Source of the DNA: an uncultured Granulosicoccus sp.
GTDB lineage: Bacteria; Pseudomonadota; Gammaproteobacteria; Granulosicoccales; Granulosicoccaceae
Assembly (NCBI GenBank): GCA_938016235.1
Contig: CALLPU010000054.1
Coordinates: 1 to 20,563 of the forward strand
DNA length: 20,563 nucleotides
Reading direction: 5' to 3'
A model generated the notes under the pieces. That model searched no databases. It was not told the origin of the DNA and saw nothing but the letters and a program-made list of their open reading frames with translations. Position numbers and translations under genes: made by a program. Shown one piece after another: positions 7,948 to 14,945 of the stretch; positions within the stretch are counted from its first letter, which is position 1; every line of letters begins with the position of its first letter.

Positions 7948-9204
7948 TCAGACAACCCACGCCGTTTGTTTATTCGTCGGCAAGCGTGTGTCCAGATAGC
8001 GAGACTCGGGGTTCAGAAGCGCCAGGCTCATGGCGGCTACGTTACGTTGACGCTGCATCCCGTTAGCGAGGATATGTACCAACTCGGGTTGAGTTCTTTC
8101 TCGTCCAGCCAGAAAACACCGACCTTGAGCCAGCTTCGGGGAGCTGTTCCACCAGGCTGACACCAGTTCATGATCTGGCCAGGGCAAATCTTCATCTTCA
8201 TCGAGCGCAACGGCGTTGTCTTCAGGATCGTCTGTGATGCCACCATCTTCAAATCCAGCAGGTGCATCCAGTGTCTCCAGATCATTGTCGGCCAGATCAA
8301 CACCGGTGATCATGGTGATGGCACCACCTGCCAATCGCGCATACTCGGGGATCTCGGTTTTGCTTATTAACCAGTCCATGGCGGCCGGATCTCCAATCAG
8401 GCCGAACCCGTGTACAACATCTCGCTGCCTGTTTGGCATGTCATTAAGCTTCCTGAGCAGCGATTTACTGGCTTTCACATCATCCAGTAGCCCGTGCAGC
8501 GCTGTAGCGTCACTGTTGCAAGCCGAATCACTCAAGGCAATTCTGCTGAGAATACGTCGAGCGTGGTCTTGCTTACCAAGCATGGCCAGCGCTCTGCCAC
8601 GTTCAAAGTATTCACGTTCGGATTCGCCATCTGTTCCATTCAGTATGCCGTTGACAAGTTTGCTTGCCCCGCAGTTGGCGGCGACGTGCAGAACTGTTTC
8701 TCGCACTAAGGGGCTATCGCTGTCCAGGTATTTCTCGAGATACAGTATCGGATCGCGGTTGTGCGACGCGCAGGTTTTCAGTCCCAGCACAATTGACGCG
8801 CTGTCATCGGCGGAGAGCAACGTCTTGACACAGTCTTTGAGGTGAGCAGGGTCAGCCCAGGCCAGTGCAGATTCCAACTCTCTCAGGATTGCATCCGGGT
8901 CCTGCGTATCCTGGCTTCGCTGTATCAGCGCGTTGAACCGCGTTTGATCGCCGGCCTGCAGCAACAACAGCGCTTTTGTAAACCAGGCGCCTTCGTCCTC
9001 TGCGTCCATCATCTCGTCAATCATGGAAAACGCGTGGTGGCCAGCAACTCTAAGGCCTTCAATATTGGCATCCAGCCGGTTGTCCAGATGGGCAATATCG
9101 GCAAATGAATAGTGAGGCTCGTTAACGGCGTATTGCCTTTGCAACCACAGCGAGCAAACGTTCTCGGCGTGTTGATACACCACATTTTCAACAATCGAGT
9201 TCAT
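7948..9204 (-). CDS. TIGR02270-family T6SS-associated protein (HEAT-like helical repeats)
   Basis: 418 residues, cytoplasmic, no signal peptide. It is rich in short helical repeats (about 60-270), with the pattern SDSPLVRETVLHVAANCG around 170-190 resembling HEAT-like units. The N-terminal part (HAENVCSLWLQRQYAV, then LDNRLDANIEGLRVAG) matches the opening of the TIGR02270 family as I remember it, a family of unknown function found with T6SS accessory genes. The end contains a W-rich stretch (AWWNSSP) and a block near FLAGRERTQPELVHIL typical of the family. It sits 3 nt after the DUF6484 gene and 1 nt before the DUF2169 ATG. The ribosome binding site is weak, which fits translational coupling. 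A scaffold function is inferred only. Confidence 0.78.
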   Translation of the reverse strand: MNSIVENVVYQHAENVCSLWLQRQYAVNEPHYSFADIAHLDNRLDANIEGLRVAGHHAFSMIDEMMDAEDEGAWFTKALLLLQAGDQTRFNALIQRSQDTQDPDAILRELESALAWADPAHLKDCVKTLLSADDSASIVLGLKTCASHNRDPILYLEKYLDSDSPLVRETVLHVAANCGASKLVNGILNGTDGESEREYFERGRALAMLGKQDHARRILSRIALSDSACNSDATALHGLLDDVKASKSLLRKLNDMPNRQRDVVHGFGLIGDPAAMDWLISKTEIPEYARLAGGAITMITGVDLADNDLETLDAPAGFEDGGITDDPEDNAVALDEDEDLPWPDHELVSAWWNSSPKLAQGRCFLAGRERTQPELVHILANGMQRQRNVAAMSLALLNPESRYLDTRLPTNKQTAWVV

Positions 9205-9207
9205 GGT

Positions 9208-9753
9208 TCAATTGATCTGCACAGACCCGCCCTTGATGCGATTGGCACCTGAAGAGCGTGTCGAGACGTAAGTGCCTCGGATAATAACCTTGCCGGCACT
9301 GGTCATCGTAATACTCGATTTTCCGCAACGCAGCACTATCTGTTCACGAGCTTCCAGGTCAATGCGTTTACCATCAACAAGCAACTCGGTTTCAGCGGGC
9401 TCATCGTCATCGGTAAGCTGCGTTTGCACAGTGTCTTGCTGTTTGCCTGGCGGGCTCTGGATAATGCCCATGACAATGGGCCTGTTGATATCGCCGTTCT
9501 CGAACAACAACGCAACTTCGCTGCCGACTGCCTCTGTGTTGATCGGGGTCATGGCGCGCGCCTTGACCGGTAATACCGCCAGATTTCCAGGGTAGGTGAC
9601 GCAGGGTTCCCCGTCACTGGTTACATCAGCCAGCGTACCAATGAGTACACCGTGCACCAGCGACTGCGATGAGCTTGGAGTACTCTCATCGCTGTCTGTC
9701 GCTGATTCGTTGTTGACTGCTGTTTCCGTATCAGCCTTTGCCGAGCGTTTCAT
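9208..9753 (-). CDS. DUF6484-domain T6SS protein (gp5/VgrG-like OB fold with beta spike)
   Basis: 181 residues. After a polar, disordered N-terminal 30 residues, an OB-fold segment (about 33-100) reads HGVLIGTLADV, then NLAVLPVKARAM, then GSEVALLFENGDINRPIVMGII. This is the pattern of DUF6484 and of the gp5/VgrG OB domain. The C-terminal 55 residues (KRIDLEAREQIVLRCGKSS onward) look like the short beta-helix repeats of a VgrG spike tip. It could act as a minimal spike element or effector carrier; this is inferred. AGGAAG lies 9 nt before the ATG, and it is the first gene of the compact cassette, with a candidate promoter upstream. Confidence 0.8.
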   Translation of the reverse strand: MKRSAKADTETAVNNESATDSDESTPSSSQSLVHGVLIGTLADVTSDGEPCVTYPGNLAVLPVKARAMTPINTEAVGSEVALLFENGDINRPIVMGIIQSPPGKQQDTVQTQLTDDDEPAETELLVDGKRIDLEAREQIVLRCGKSSITMTSAGKVIIRGTYVSTRSSGANRIKGGSVQIN

Positions 9754-9782
9754 GGTCGCTGCTTCCTGTTCTCATCGCTCAC

Positions 9783-9811
9783 TGTATATAAACACCAACA
9801 GGTGCCTGCAA
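9783..9811 (-). promoter_or_regulatory. Candidate sigma70-type promoter for the T6SS accessory cassette
   Basis: On the minus strand TTGCAG (9811-9806) is followed after 17 nt by TATACA (9788-9783), about 30 nt before the DUF6484 ATG. The match is partial at both hexamers. The spacer contains the small inverted repeat CACC-AACA-GGTG (9793-9804). Spacing and position support it; sequence match is modest. Confidence 0.35.
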
Positions 9812-9858
9812 AAGGTATTTCTTCCCCCTGTCATGTGTGAACTTTTCCGGCATGAAGC

Positions 9859-9871
9859 TGTGAATATCACA
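9859..9871. promoter_or_regulatory. Inverted repeat TGTGA-ATA-TCACA upstream of the T6SS cassette
   Basis: Arms TGTGA and TCACA are the CRP half-sites, but the spacer is 3 nt rather than the usual 6. It lies between the lipoprotein stop and the DUF6484 start, upstream of the candidate promoter. A CRP-type regulator is encoded at 17129-17806. Binding is unproven and the short spacer argues against a canonical CRP site. Confidence 0.3.
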
Positions 9872-9900
9872 CATTCATTCTGGATACTGGCTGGAGAGGT

Positions 9901-10719
9901 TCAACTTTCAGTGGGCACAGAATCGGAGTCGAGGTCCGTACGCGACGTATCACAGACGCTTAGTTGACTCAGTGCGGCACCGAACGAATCCAGGGTGAAT
10001 TCAACCACGTGTGTTTCTGAGCTGGATAGTTGTGGCTGATACGCAAATGATGCGCGAAGCGTGGAGCCGTTCTCCAGTGATCGCATGAGTCTGGGGTAGC
10101 TATCATCAATGACGGCTGTCAGCTCGTTGTGAAAGCGATCAAATGTAATGGGAAAGCCAGCGTCTACCCGAAACCCTGTCTCGGGGGTTTCGGTGTCAAA
10201 CGTGGCGTCGGTGCGAAGAAAAACTGATGACTTGCCGACGATGATGCGAACGCGCGTATCCAGTGTCCCATTCAAGACCACGACCGGTTCCGAGACCACG
10301 GCACACATGGCGGTGCCATCCACGGGGTTGGGAAACTCCTGCGCCTTCCAGATGCTTTGTTCGTCGTCTTGCCCTGTGGCACCCGCGACAACGATTTGAG
10401 TTACCACCGGCGGTTTACGTACGCTCGGTGTGTCGGACTTGTTTTCTGATGCCACTATCGAGGCTGCCTGCCTGTCCTGCTGGCTTTTCACGCGTTCAGC
10501 ATCCAGCAGGCGCAGCCTCTCTGCGATACGCATTTCGGAGCGTCGCCGCCTTTCCTCGGCGGCTTGTGCATCGATCAGTTCACTTTCCAATGCATTGATG
10601 CGGGCGTGTTCCTGCTCGCGAACGGCCGAAGTGTCGGCACAGCCTGCTAACACGATGGCAAGCCCGGCAGACACGATCAGCGATCTGGTGCAAGGCCTGT
10701 AGTGAGTGCCATCGATCAT
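9901..10719 (-). CDS. Lipoprotein with coiled coil and unrecognised C-terminal domain
   Basis: 272 residues. A signal peptide ends in the lipobox LAGC (Cys27), so this is a lipid-anchored envelope protein; Asp at +3 and Ala at +2 do not settle inner versus outer membrane. Residues about 33-85 are a charged coiled coil rich in Glu/Arg/Ala. A linker follows, then a beta-rich domain (about 120-255) starting near SIWKAQEFPNPVDGTAMC. It has two Cys (about 137 and 255) that could pair. I do not recognise this domain; it is loosely reminiscent of VasI/TagO or IalB-like envelope domains, without clear motifs. It is on the same strand as the T6SS cassette, 147 nt upstream of DUF6484, so it may be linked but need not be co-transcribed. 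The ribosome binding site (GGTGG) is weak. Confidence 0.65.
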   Translation of the reverse strand: MIDGTHYRPCTRSLIVSAGLAIVLAGCADTSAVREQEHARINALESELIDAQAAEERRRRSEMRIAERLRLLDAERVKSQQDRQAASIVASENKSDTPSVRKPPVVTQIVVAGATGQDDEQSIWKAQEFPNPVDGTAMCAVVSEPVVVLNGTLDTRVRIIVGKSSVFLRTDATFDTETPETGFRVDAGFPITFDRFHNELTAVIDDSYPRLMRSLENGSTLRASFAYQPQLSSSETHVVEFTLDSFGAALSQLSVCDTSRTDLDSDSVPTES

Positions 10720-10821
10720 GAAACTGGTTCCACCGCGTTTTCGGGTAATGCCCGGATTGTCCAGCGAGTATGCCAGAGCTTTGTTGCCGTTGTGAAATGT
10801 AGGTCACAGGTTCGCTGGCTG

Positions 10822-10859
10822 GTGAATATTCACGCTGTTCCATGGCAGACATTCACGCT
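10822..10859. promoter_or_regulatory. Perfect palindrome GTGAATATTCAC and direct repeat ATTCACGCT
   Basis: GTGAATATTCAC (10822-10833) is a perfect 12-bp palindrome. Its right half continues as ATTCACGCT (10828-10836), which recurs at 10851-10859, 23 nt away. It lies between the divergent lipoprotein and the 36-codon membrane peptide and could be an operator for either. It is related in sequence to the inverted repeat at 9859-9871. Confidence 0.4.
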
Positions 10860-10913
10860 CGTTGTTGGGCGCACTCGGTAGCCTGATCACCAGGTTACAG
10901 GAGCAACAACATC

Positions 10914-11024
10914 ATGGATAAAAGACACACAGACCGGCAGTACTCGCGACCCCTTGGGCATGTTCCAACGTTGTTGGCAGCCATCGGCTTGTGGTGGTTG
11001 ATTCTCAAAGTGCTGCCCATTTAG
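10914..11024 (+). CDS. Small single-span membrane protein (36 aa), hypothetical
   Basis: A 36-codon frame opens with ATG and is preceded by AGGAG 10 nt upstream, a good ribosome binding site. The N-terminal half is polar and basic (MDKRHTDRQYSRPLGH). The C-terminal half is one hydrophobic segment, roughly residues 17-36 (PTLLAAIGLWWLILKVLPI), enough for a single inner-membrane span with the basic end inside. No family is recognised. It lies in the gap between the divergent lipoprotein gene and the di-haem surface protein, 240 nt before the latter. The clean ribosome binding site and the polar-to-hydrophobic pattern argue that it is real. Confidence 0.55.
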   Translation: MDKRHTDRQYSRPLGHVPTLLAAIGLWWLILKVLPI

Positions 11025-11037
11025 AACATCTCACAAT

Positions 11038-11068
11038 ATCCCTCGCTGGGTGAGTGCGGCGAGGTGAT
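11038..11068 (+). other. Inverted repeat after the small membrane ORF
   Basis: ATC-CCTCGC (11038-11046) pairs with GCGAGG-T-GAT (11059-11068) around a 12-nt loop, 9 bp with one bulged T. It is followed by A-rich rather than T-rich sequence, so it does not read as an intrinsic terminator on either strand. It may be an operator or RNA hairpin just before the AT-rich stretch at 11066-11090, which could hold a promoter (TATATAAAA at 11076-11084). Confidence 0.35.
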
Positions 11069-11103
11069 AAAAATCTATATAAAACATATGGATACGGATT
11101 TCT

Positions 11104-11252
11104 CGCAAGCCCATAGCCCATACGGGCAATGGATAGGTGGCGGGACTTGTGGTATTACGAGCTGTTAATGGAACGATTCGTCAACGGCTCAGCGCTTTTC
11201 TACCAATTGCGTATTCGCCAGATCAGGGATCAAGGTTGCTTTTTTCGCAACC
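11104..11252 (+). promoter_or_regulatory. Structured 5' leader of the di-haem surface protein operon
   Basis: Between the AT-rich stretch and the start codon, several hairpins can be drawn. CAAGCCC (11106-11112) pairs with GGGACTTG (11142-11149) with one bulge. Inside it, CAT-A-GCCC and GGGC-A-ATG close an ATAC loop (11112-11131). A perfect stem GGTTGC/GCAACC (11234-11252) with a 7-nt T-rich loop ends directly at the GAGGA ribosome binding site (11253-11257). CGCAAGCC and AGGTGGCGGG recall the 3' half of class I c-di-GMP (GEMM) riboswitches, but no matching 5' half is visible. Regulatory function is an inference. Confidence 0.35.
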
Positions 11253-11264
11253 GAGGATGTTGTT

Positions 11265-14024
11265 ATGCAGGGTTTTAGTGGTTACGAGGCGCGAAGCTTC
11301 GCGAAAATTTGCGTCCTCGCGACGGTGTTGGTGGCAGGGCTGAGCGTGCAAGGGGCGCATGCGCGTCCCGACATCTGGGTAACTGATGCGGATGCATTCA
11401 ATAGTTTAACGGGTGCCGATCCGGACCCCGGTCAGCCAGGTTATCAGGAGGCTTTGTCGTGCGGTGATTGCCACCACAATGACGACGAGGCCCTGAGCCT
11501 GCAAATGCGGGTGCCCTCCAGCGTACCGCATGACGCCGTGGAAGCTGACGTCTCATTGACAGGGTTCAACGCTGGCACGCTGCTCTCGTCCTGGCGTTAT
11601 CGTATAGAAGGGACCAATCAGACAGAGGCGGTTGACGGTGTCAGACCGGCCAACGGCATCGGCAGCACGAATGACACTATTAAGTTCAGCCTGACTGACA
11701 GCCCGATTATTGTGCGTTATTGCCTGCTGGACGTAGACAGCACAGAGTTGCGACGCTGGAATTGTGAACGCAAGGTCATTGAACGAGACAACGCGCCGCC
11801 CGAAATCACCTCATCCACTCCTGCGAACCTGACCGTTACAGCCGGTGATGAGCCTTTCTCGTTTGCAGTCAGTGCCAGCGATGTGGAATCGACACCCACG
11901 ATAAGCGTTCGATCGCTTAACGAGGATGCGGTCACCGTCGACGACAGTAACAGCCCTACCTACACACTCAATTTTGTGGGTGCGGGCACAGCAACCATAC
12001 GGATTCGAGCGCAGGACAGTGATGGTGCCCGGGACGAGGCAACCTTTACGGTTAACGTATCGCCAGCCATCACCGTGCCGCCGGTTATTGTTCTACCTCC
12101 GGTTATTCCTGTTCCTATCCAGCCGATTGTCATTCCACCGGTTGTGGTAATTCCTCCGCCGGTGGACATCAACCTGCCGCCCGTTTTCACACAAGTTGAG
12201 CTGTCCGGGCAACTGGAATTGACTGTGGGCGATACCCGCACTTTGGCTATCAGCGCCGAAGATGAGTTGGTGGCCGATCTGGTGTATGCCATCAGCTATA
12301 GCAATGAAGGCATCGTGACTGCCAGTTATGATGCTGCTGGCACGTTGACGATCACGGCGGATGCTGACGGTGAAACGTCCGTCACCCTGACGGCAACCGA
12401 TACTGAATCGTTATCCACCTCTGTGACGATCGATGTTGCGGTCTCGCGTGGAAATCAGGCGCCTGTAGCGGTCGCTGATTTGTTCGTCATTTCCACCCGC
12501 GACGCAGTGATATCACTCGATGTCCTGGAAAATGACTCGGATGCTGAAGACAGCGCGCTGACGTTGATGCTCAATAGCGATCAATCGTCGCAGGGTAGGG
12601 CGCTGAGTGTCAGTGCTGGCGTTGTACGGTATGAGCTGAACGGGGTGCTGACATCTGAGGACAGCTTTACCTACCGGGTAGCAGATTCGGCCGGTGCTCA
12701 GTCTGATTCTGTCAGTGTCACGTTGTCTCCATCGGATAGTGACGATGACCGCGTGGTGGATGTTGTGGACAACTGTCCGGTATTGCCCAATGCGGACCAA
12801 TCCGATATGGATTCTGACGGCATCGGGGATTTGTGTGATGGTGATCCTGATGGTGATGGCACCCCCGGCGTTATCGGCACCGAATTTGGAAGTGGTCGGG
12901 CATTGGTAGAGCAAGAGTGCCTGACTTGTCATTTGACTGGCACAGCGGGCGCCCCGTTGTTTAATGATGAAGCTGCCTGGAATGCCCGGATCAGTAACGC
13001 CGGAGGGGATCCTGAAGATCTTCTGGGCAGTGTTCAATCTGGCCTGGGTGCGATGCCGGCATTCGGCAATCGCTTCAGTGCGCGTGAGTTGACGCAAGCT
13101 ATCCGGTATCTGACAGGCAGTGAAACGACCGAACCGCCGCCGCCAGGTGCCATAGTGGATAGTGATATAGACGGTATAGCCGACTCAGAAGATAACTGCC
13201 CCGCTGTACAGAATGCCGGGCAGGAGGACACTGATAGCAACGGCGTTGGAGATGCCTGTGAGCCGCTGGCCGATCTTGATGGTGATGGCTTCCCGTTCAG
13301 CCTCGACGACGATGACAGCAACGCGAATCGTCTGATAGCCACACTACCGGTGGTGGCCGGAATATCCAACAGTACGGTATTCACCAGTGAGCGTGATATT
13401 CGTCTGGGGCGCGTGGCGTTATCAGCAGCGCAAGCAGCAGGCTTTGCTCGTGCCTCTGCAGTGCTCGTGGAGCCGGAGTTTTCGCAGCGTGCCAACGCGT
13501 TGTTCACCTCCATTACAGTGGCTGAAGACAGCCAGTACAGCAGTTTGATGGGCGTCATGAATATCAGCCTGGCCACACCATCTTCGGTTGGAGAGTTGAT
13601 CGTGCGGCTCAGTTCCAACATTCCGCTCAATGCCAGTTTGCGTGTCCTGAATACATCGAGTGGTGCTTGGCAGGATTTTGCGCTGAACGGTTCTGATCAA
13701 TTTTCCAGTGCACCAGCCATCGACACAGGTTGCCCTGCCACGACCAGCGCTAACTACAAGCCTGGCTTGAATCCCGGCAACAGCTGTCTGAAAATTATCT
13801 GGGCGGACGGTGGCCAGAACGATGCTGATGGCACTGCCGATGGCCGTGCCGACCTGATTGCCAACATTGCCACGTCCCGGTTGAATGACTCGGGGAATTC
13901 GCAATCGCCTGTTGAGCTCAGTCCTTCCAAAAGTGGCGGCACCATGAGCGCCTGGCTGCTCATGGTGTTGTTTTTTTACGGCGCGCTTTTGCGCAATCGC
14001 TTTACGTTGAGGAAACCCGCATGA
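11265..14024 (+). CDS. Large secreted/surface di-haem protein with Ig/cadherin-like modules, thrombospondin type-3 repeats and C-terminal sorting tail
   Basis: 919 residues; GAGGA lies 7 nt before the ATG. A signal peptide occupies about 1-33. The first haem motif CGDCH is at 66-70. Ig/cadherin-like beta domains run at about 175-265 and 305-395, with a Pro/Val/Ile-rich linker between (about 268-305). A third at about 397-490 carries LDVLENDSD. Thrombospondin type-3-like calcium repeats (DSDDDR..DNCP..DSDGIGDLC) lie at about 491-530 and 631-690. Between them is a class I cytochrome c domain, with CLTCH at 552-556 and a Met597 ligand in GAMPAFG. Residues 700-885 resemble a choice-of-anchor-U-type domain (DGGQNDADGTADGRAD). 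The end has SGGTMSAW, a hydrophobic span and a basic tail, like a GlyGly-CTERM signal. Surface display after export is inferred. The stop overlaps the next ATG (ATGA), so the genes are co-translated. Confidence 0.85.
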   Translation: MQGFSGYEARSFAKICVLATVLVAGLSVQGAHARPDIWVTDADAFNSLTGADPDPGQPGYQEALSCGDCHHNDDEALSLQMRVPSSVPHDAVEADVSLTGFNAGTLLSSWRYRIEGTNQTEAVDGVRPANGIGSTNDTIKFSLTDSPIIVRYCLLDVDSTELRRWNCERKVIERDNAPPEITSSTPANLTVTAGDEPFSFAVSASDVESTPTISVRSLNEDAVTVDDSNSPTYTLNFVGAGTATIRIRAQDSDGARDEATFTVNVSPAITVPPVIVLPPVIPVPIQPIVIPPVVVIPPPVDINLPPVFTQVELSGQLELTVGDTRTLAISAEDELVADLVYAISYSNEGIVTASYDAAGTLTITADADGETSVTLTATDTESLSTSVTIDVAVSRGNQAPVAVADLFVISTRDAVISLDVLENDSDAEDSALTLMLNSDQSSQGRALSVSAGVVRYELNGVLTSEDSFTYRVADSAGAQSDSVSVTLSPSDSDDDRVVDVVDNCPVLPNADQSDMDSDGIGDLCDGDPDGDGTPGVIGTEFGSGRALVEQECLTCHLTGTAGAPLFNDEAAWNARISNAGGDPEDLLGSVQSGLGAMPAFGNRFSARELTQAIRYLTGSETTEPPPPGAIVDSDIDGIADSEDNCPAVQNAGQEDTDSNGVGDACEPLADLDGDGFPFSLDDDDSNANRLIATLPVVAGISNSTVFTSERDIRLGRVALSAAQAAGFARASAVLVEPEFSQRANALFTSITVAEDSQYSSLMGVMNISLATPSSVGELIVRLSSNIPLNASLRVLNTSSGAWQDFALNGSDQFSSAPAIDTGCPATTSANYKPGLNPGNSCLKIIWADGGQNDADGTADGRADLIANIATSRLNDSGNSQSPVELSPSKSGGTMSAWLLMVLFFYGALLRNRFTLRKPA

Positions 14025-14890
14025 AATACAGCCTGAGCCTGACAGGTATCTTGTGTATCGGTGCTGCTTGTTCCATGAACGCCCACGGTGCGGAGCTCAC
14101 CGGAGTGGATCTGAAGTTCATCAGTGACAGTAATCCGGCCAAAGCAGAATTTGATCGAGATATCGAGGAAACATCGGCTGTACTGGGTCGTGTGACGGGC
14201 AATCTGTATGCGTTGCCGCTGTCACAGAGTGAATTTGTCAGTAGTGGGTTTTCCATCAATGCATCGGCAAGCTACGAGCACAATCTGGATATAGAAGGGC
14301 TGGGTGAATCACGCTATAGAGGGAGTTTGAACTGGTTTCGCGAAGCCAAGAAAAGAGCCGGAACACCGTTCGTGCGGGCTGGTCTGGGTGTGGCATACAT
14401 CGATTCGGAGACTCAAATACGCGATGGCGTGCAGGTGGACATCAGTGCCTCGATAAATTTTCAGCCAACCAACTTCTTCGACACGACACTGGGTGTACAA
14501 AGCGCAGTCAGGGATGCGGAGACAGCCGTGTTCGATACCACCAAGACAACATTATTCGCAACAGCCAACTTTTCACCCGTGCCGCGTCTGGTGCTGCGAA
14601 CGGGGTTTCGGTACGTGATTGGCGATGAAGTATCCACCGCATCTCCAACATTGAATATCGTCAATAATGCGTTAGTCATAGAACCGGATGAGGCGTTTGG
14701 CGGTAGCCCGGAGGATCGCTTTGCGTATTTGATCAATGCCAACTCTGCCATAGCAGAGGCCGGTGTCGGTTACAGCCTGAGCGGAAACGTACAAGCTAAC
14801 CTTCTCTATCGATTTGTCAGCACCGAAGCTGATGGTGATATCAGCTACGAACGCAGTCTGATTGAATTTACCCTGGGCATTGATTTGTAA
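14021..14890 (+). CDS. Small outer-membrane beta-barrel protein
   Basis: 289 residues. A signal peptide of about 23 residues (ending NAHGA) precedes a protein built of alternating polar/hydrophobic strands throughout (for example SGFSINASASYEHNL, RYRGSLNWFRE, FVRAGLGVAYI, TLGVQSAVRD). It finishes with IEFTLGIDL, a beta-signal-like final strand. This is consistent with a roughly 10-12-strand outer-membrane barrel; no named family is recognised. Its start codon overlaps the stop of the di-haem protein (ATGA), so the two are coupled. A tri-haem lipoprotein gene follows after 55 nt. Possible roles are a conduit, an anchor or a docking partner for the two cytochromes; the sequence does not choose between them. 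Confidence 0.75.
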   Translation: MKYSLSLTGILCIGAACSMNAHGAELTGVDLKFISDSNPAKAEFDRDIEETSAVLGRVTGNLYALPLSQSEFVSSGFSINASASYEHNLDIEGLGESRYRGSLNWFREAKKRAGTPFVRAGLGVAYIDSETQIRDGVQVDISASINFQPTNFFDTTLGVQSAVRDAETAVFDTTKTTLFATANFSPVPRLVLRTGFRYVIGDEVSTASPTLNIVNNALVIEPDEAFGGSPEDRFAYLINANSAIAEAGVGYSLSGNVQANLLYRFVSTEADGDISYERSLIEFTLGIDL

Positions 14891-14945
14891 TGCGCCACTT
14901 GCAGACTATCAACACCTGGTTTTCACTTTCTTGCCGAGTCATGTT

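Noticed and set aside
8216..8845. Plus-strand open frame (209 codons), Ser-rich
   Set aside because: It is antisense to the TIGR02270-type gene, with composition typical of a shadow frame.
11104..11149. Calling a c-di-GMP-I riboswitch outright
   Set aside because: The 5' half with the GAAA tetraloop hairpin and the AGGGCAAACC block is not visible, so only partial similarity is reported.
12513..13630. Overlapping minus-strand frames inside the di-haem protein gene
   Set aside because: They are antisense to clear cytochrome and calcium-repeat coding sequence and have no motifs or ribosome binding sites.
14862..14945. Upstream extension of the tri-haem lipoprotein
   Set aside because: It would overlap the barrel gene by 29 nt and place a non-signal stretch before the lipobox; the ATG at 14946 gives a proper lipoprotein signal.
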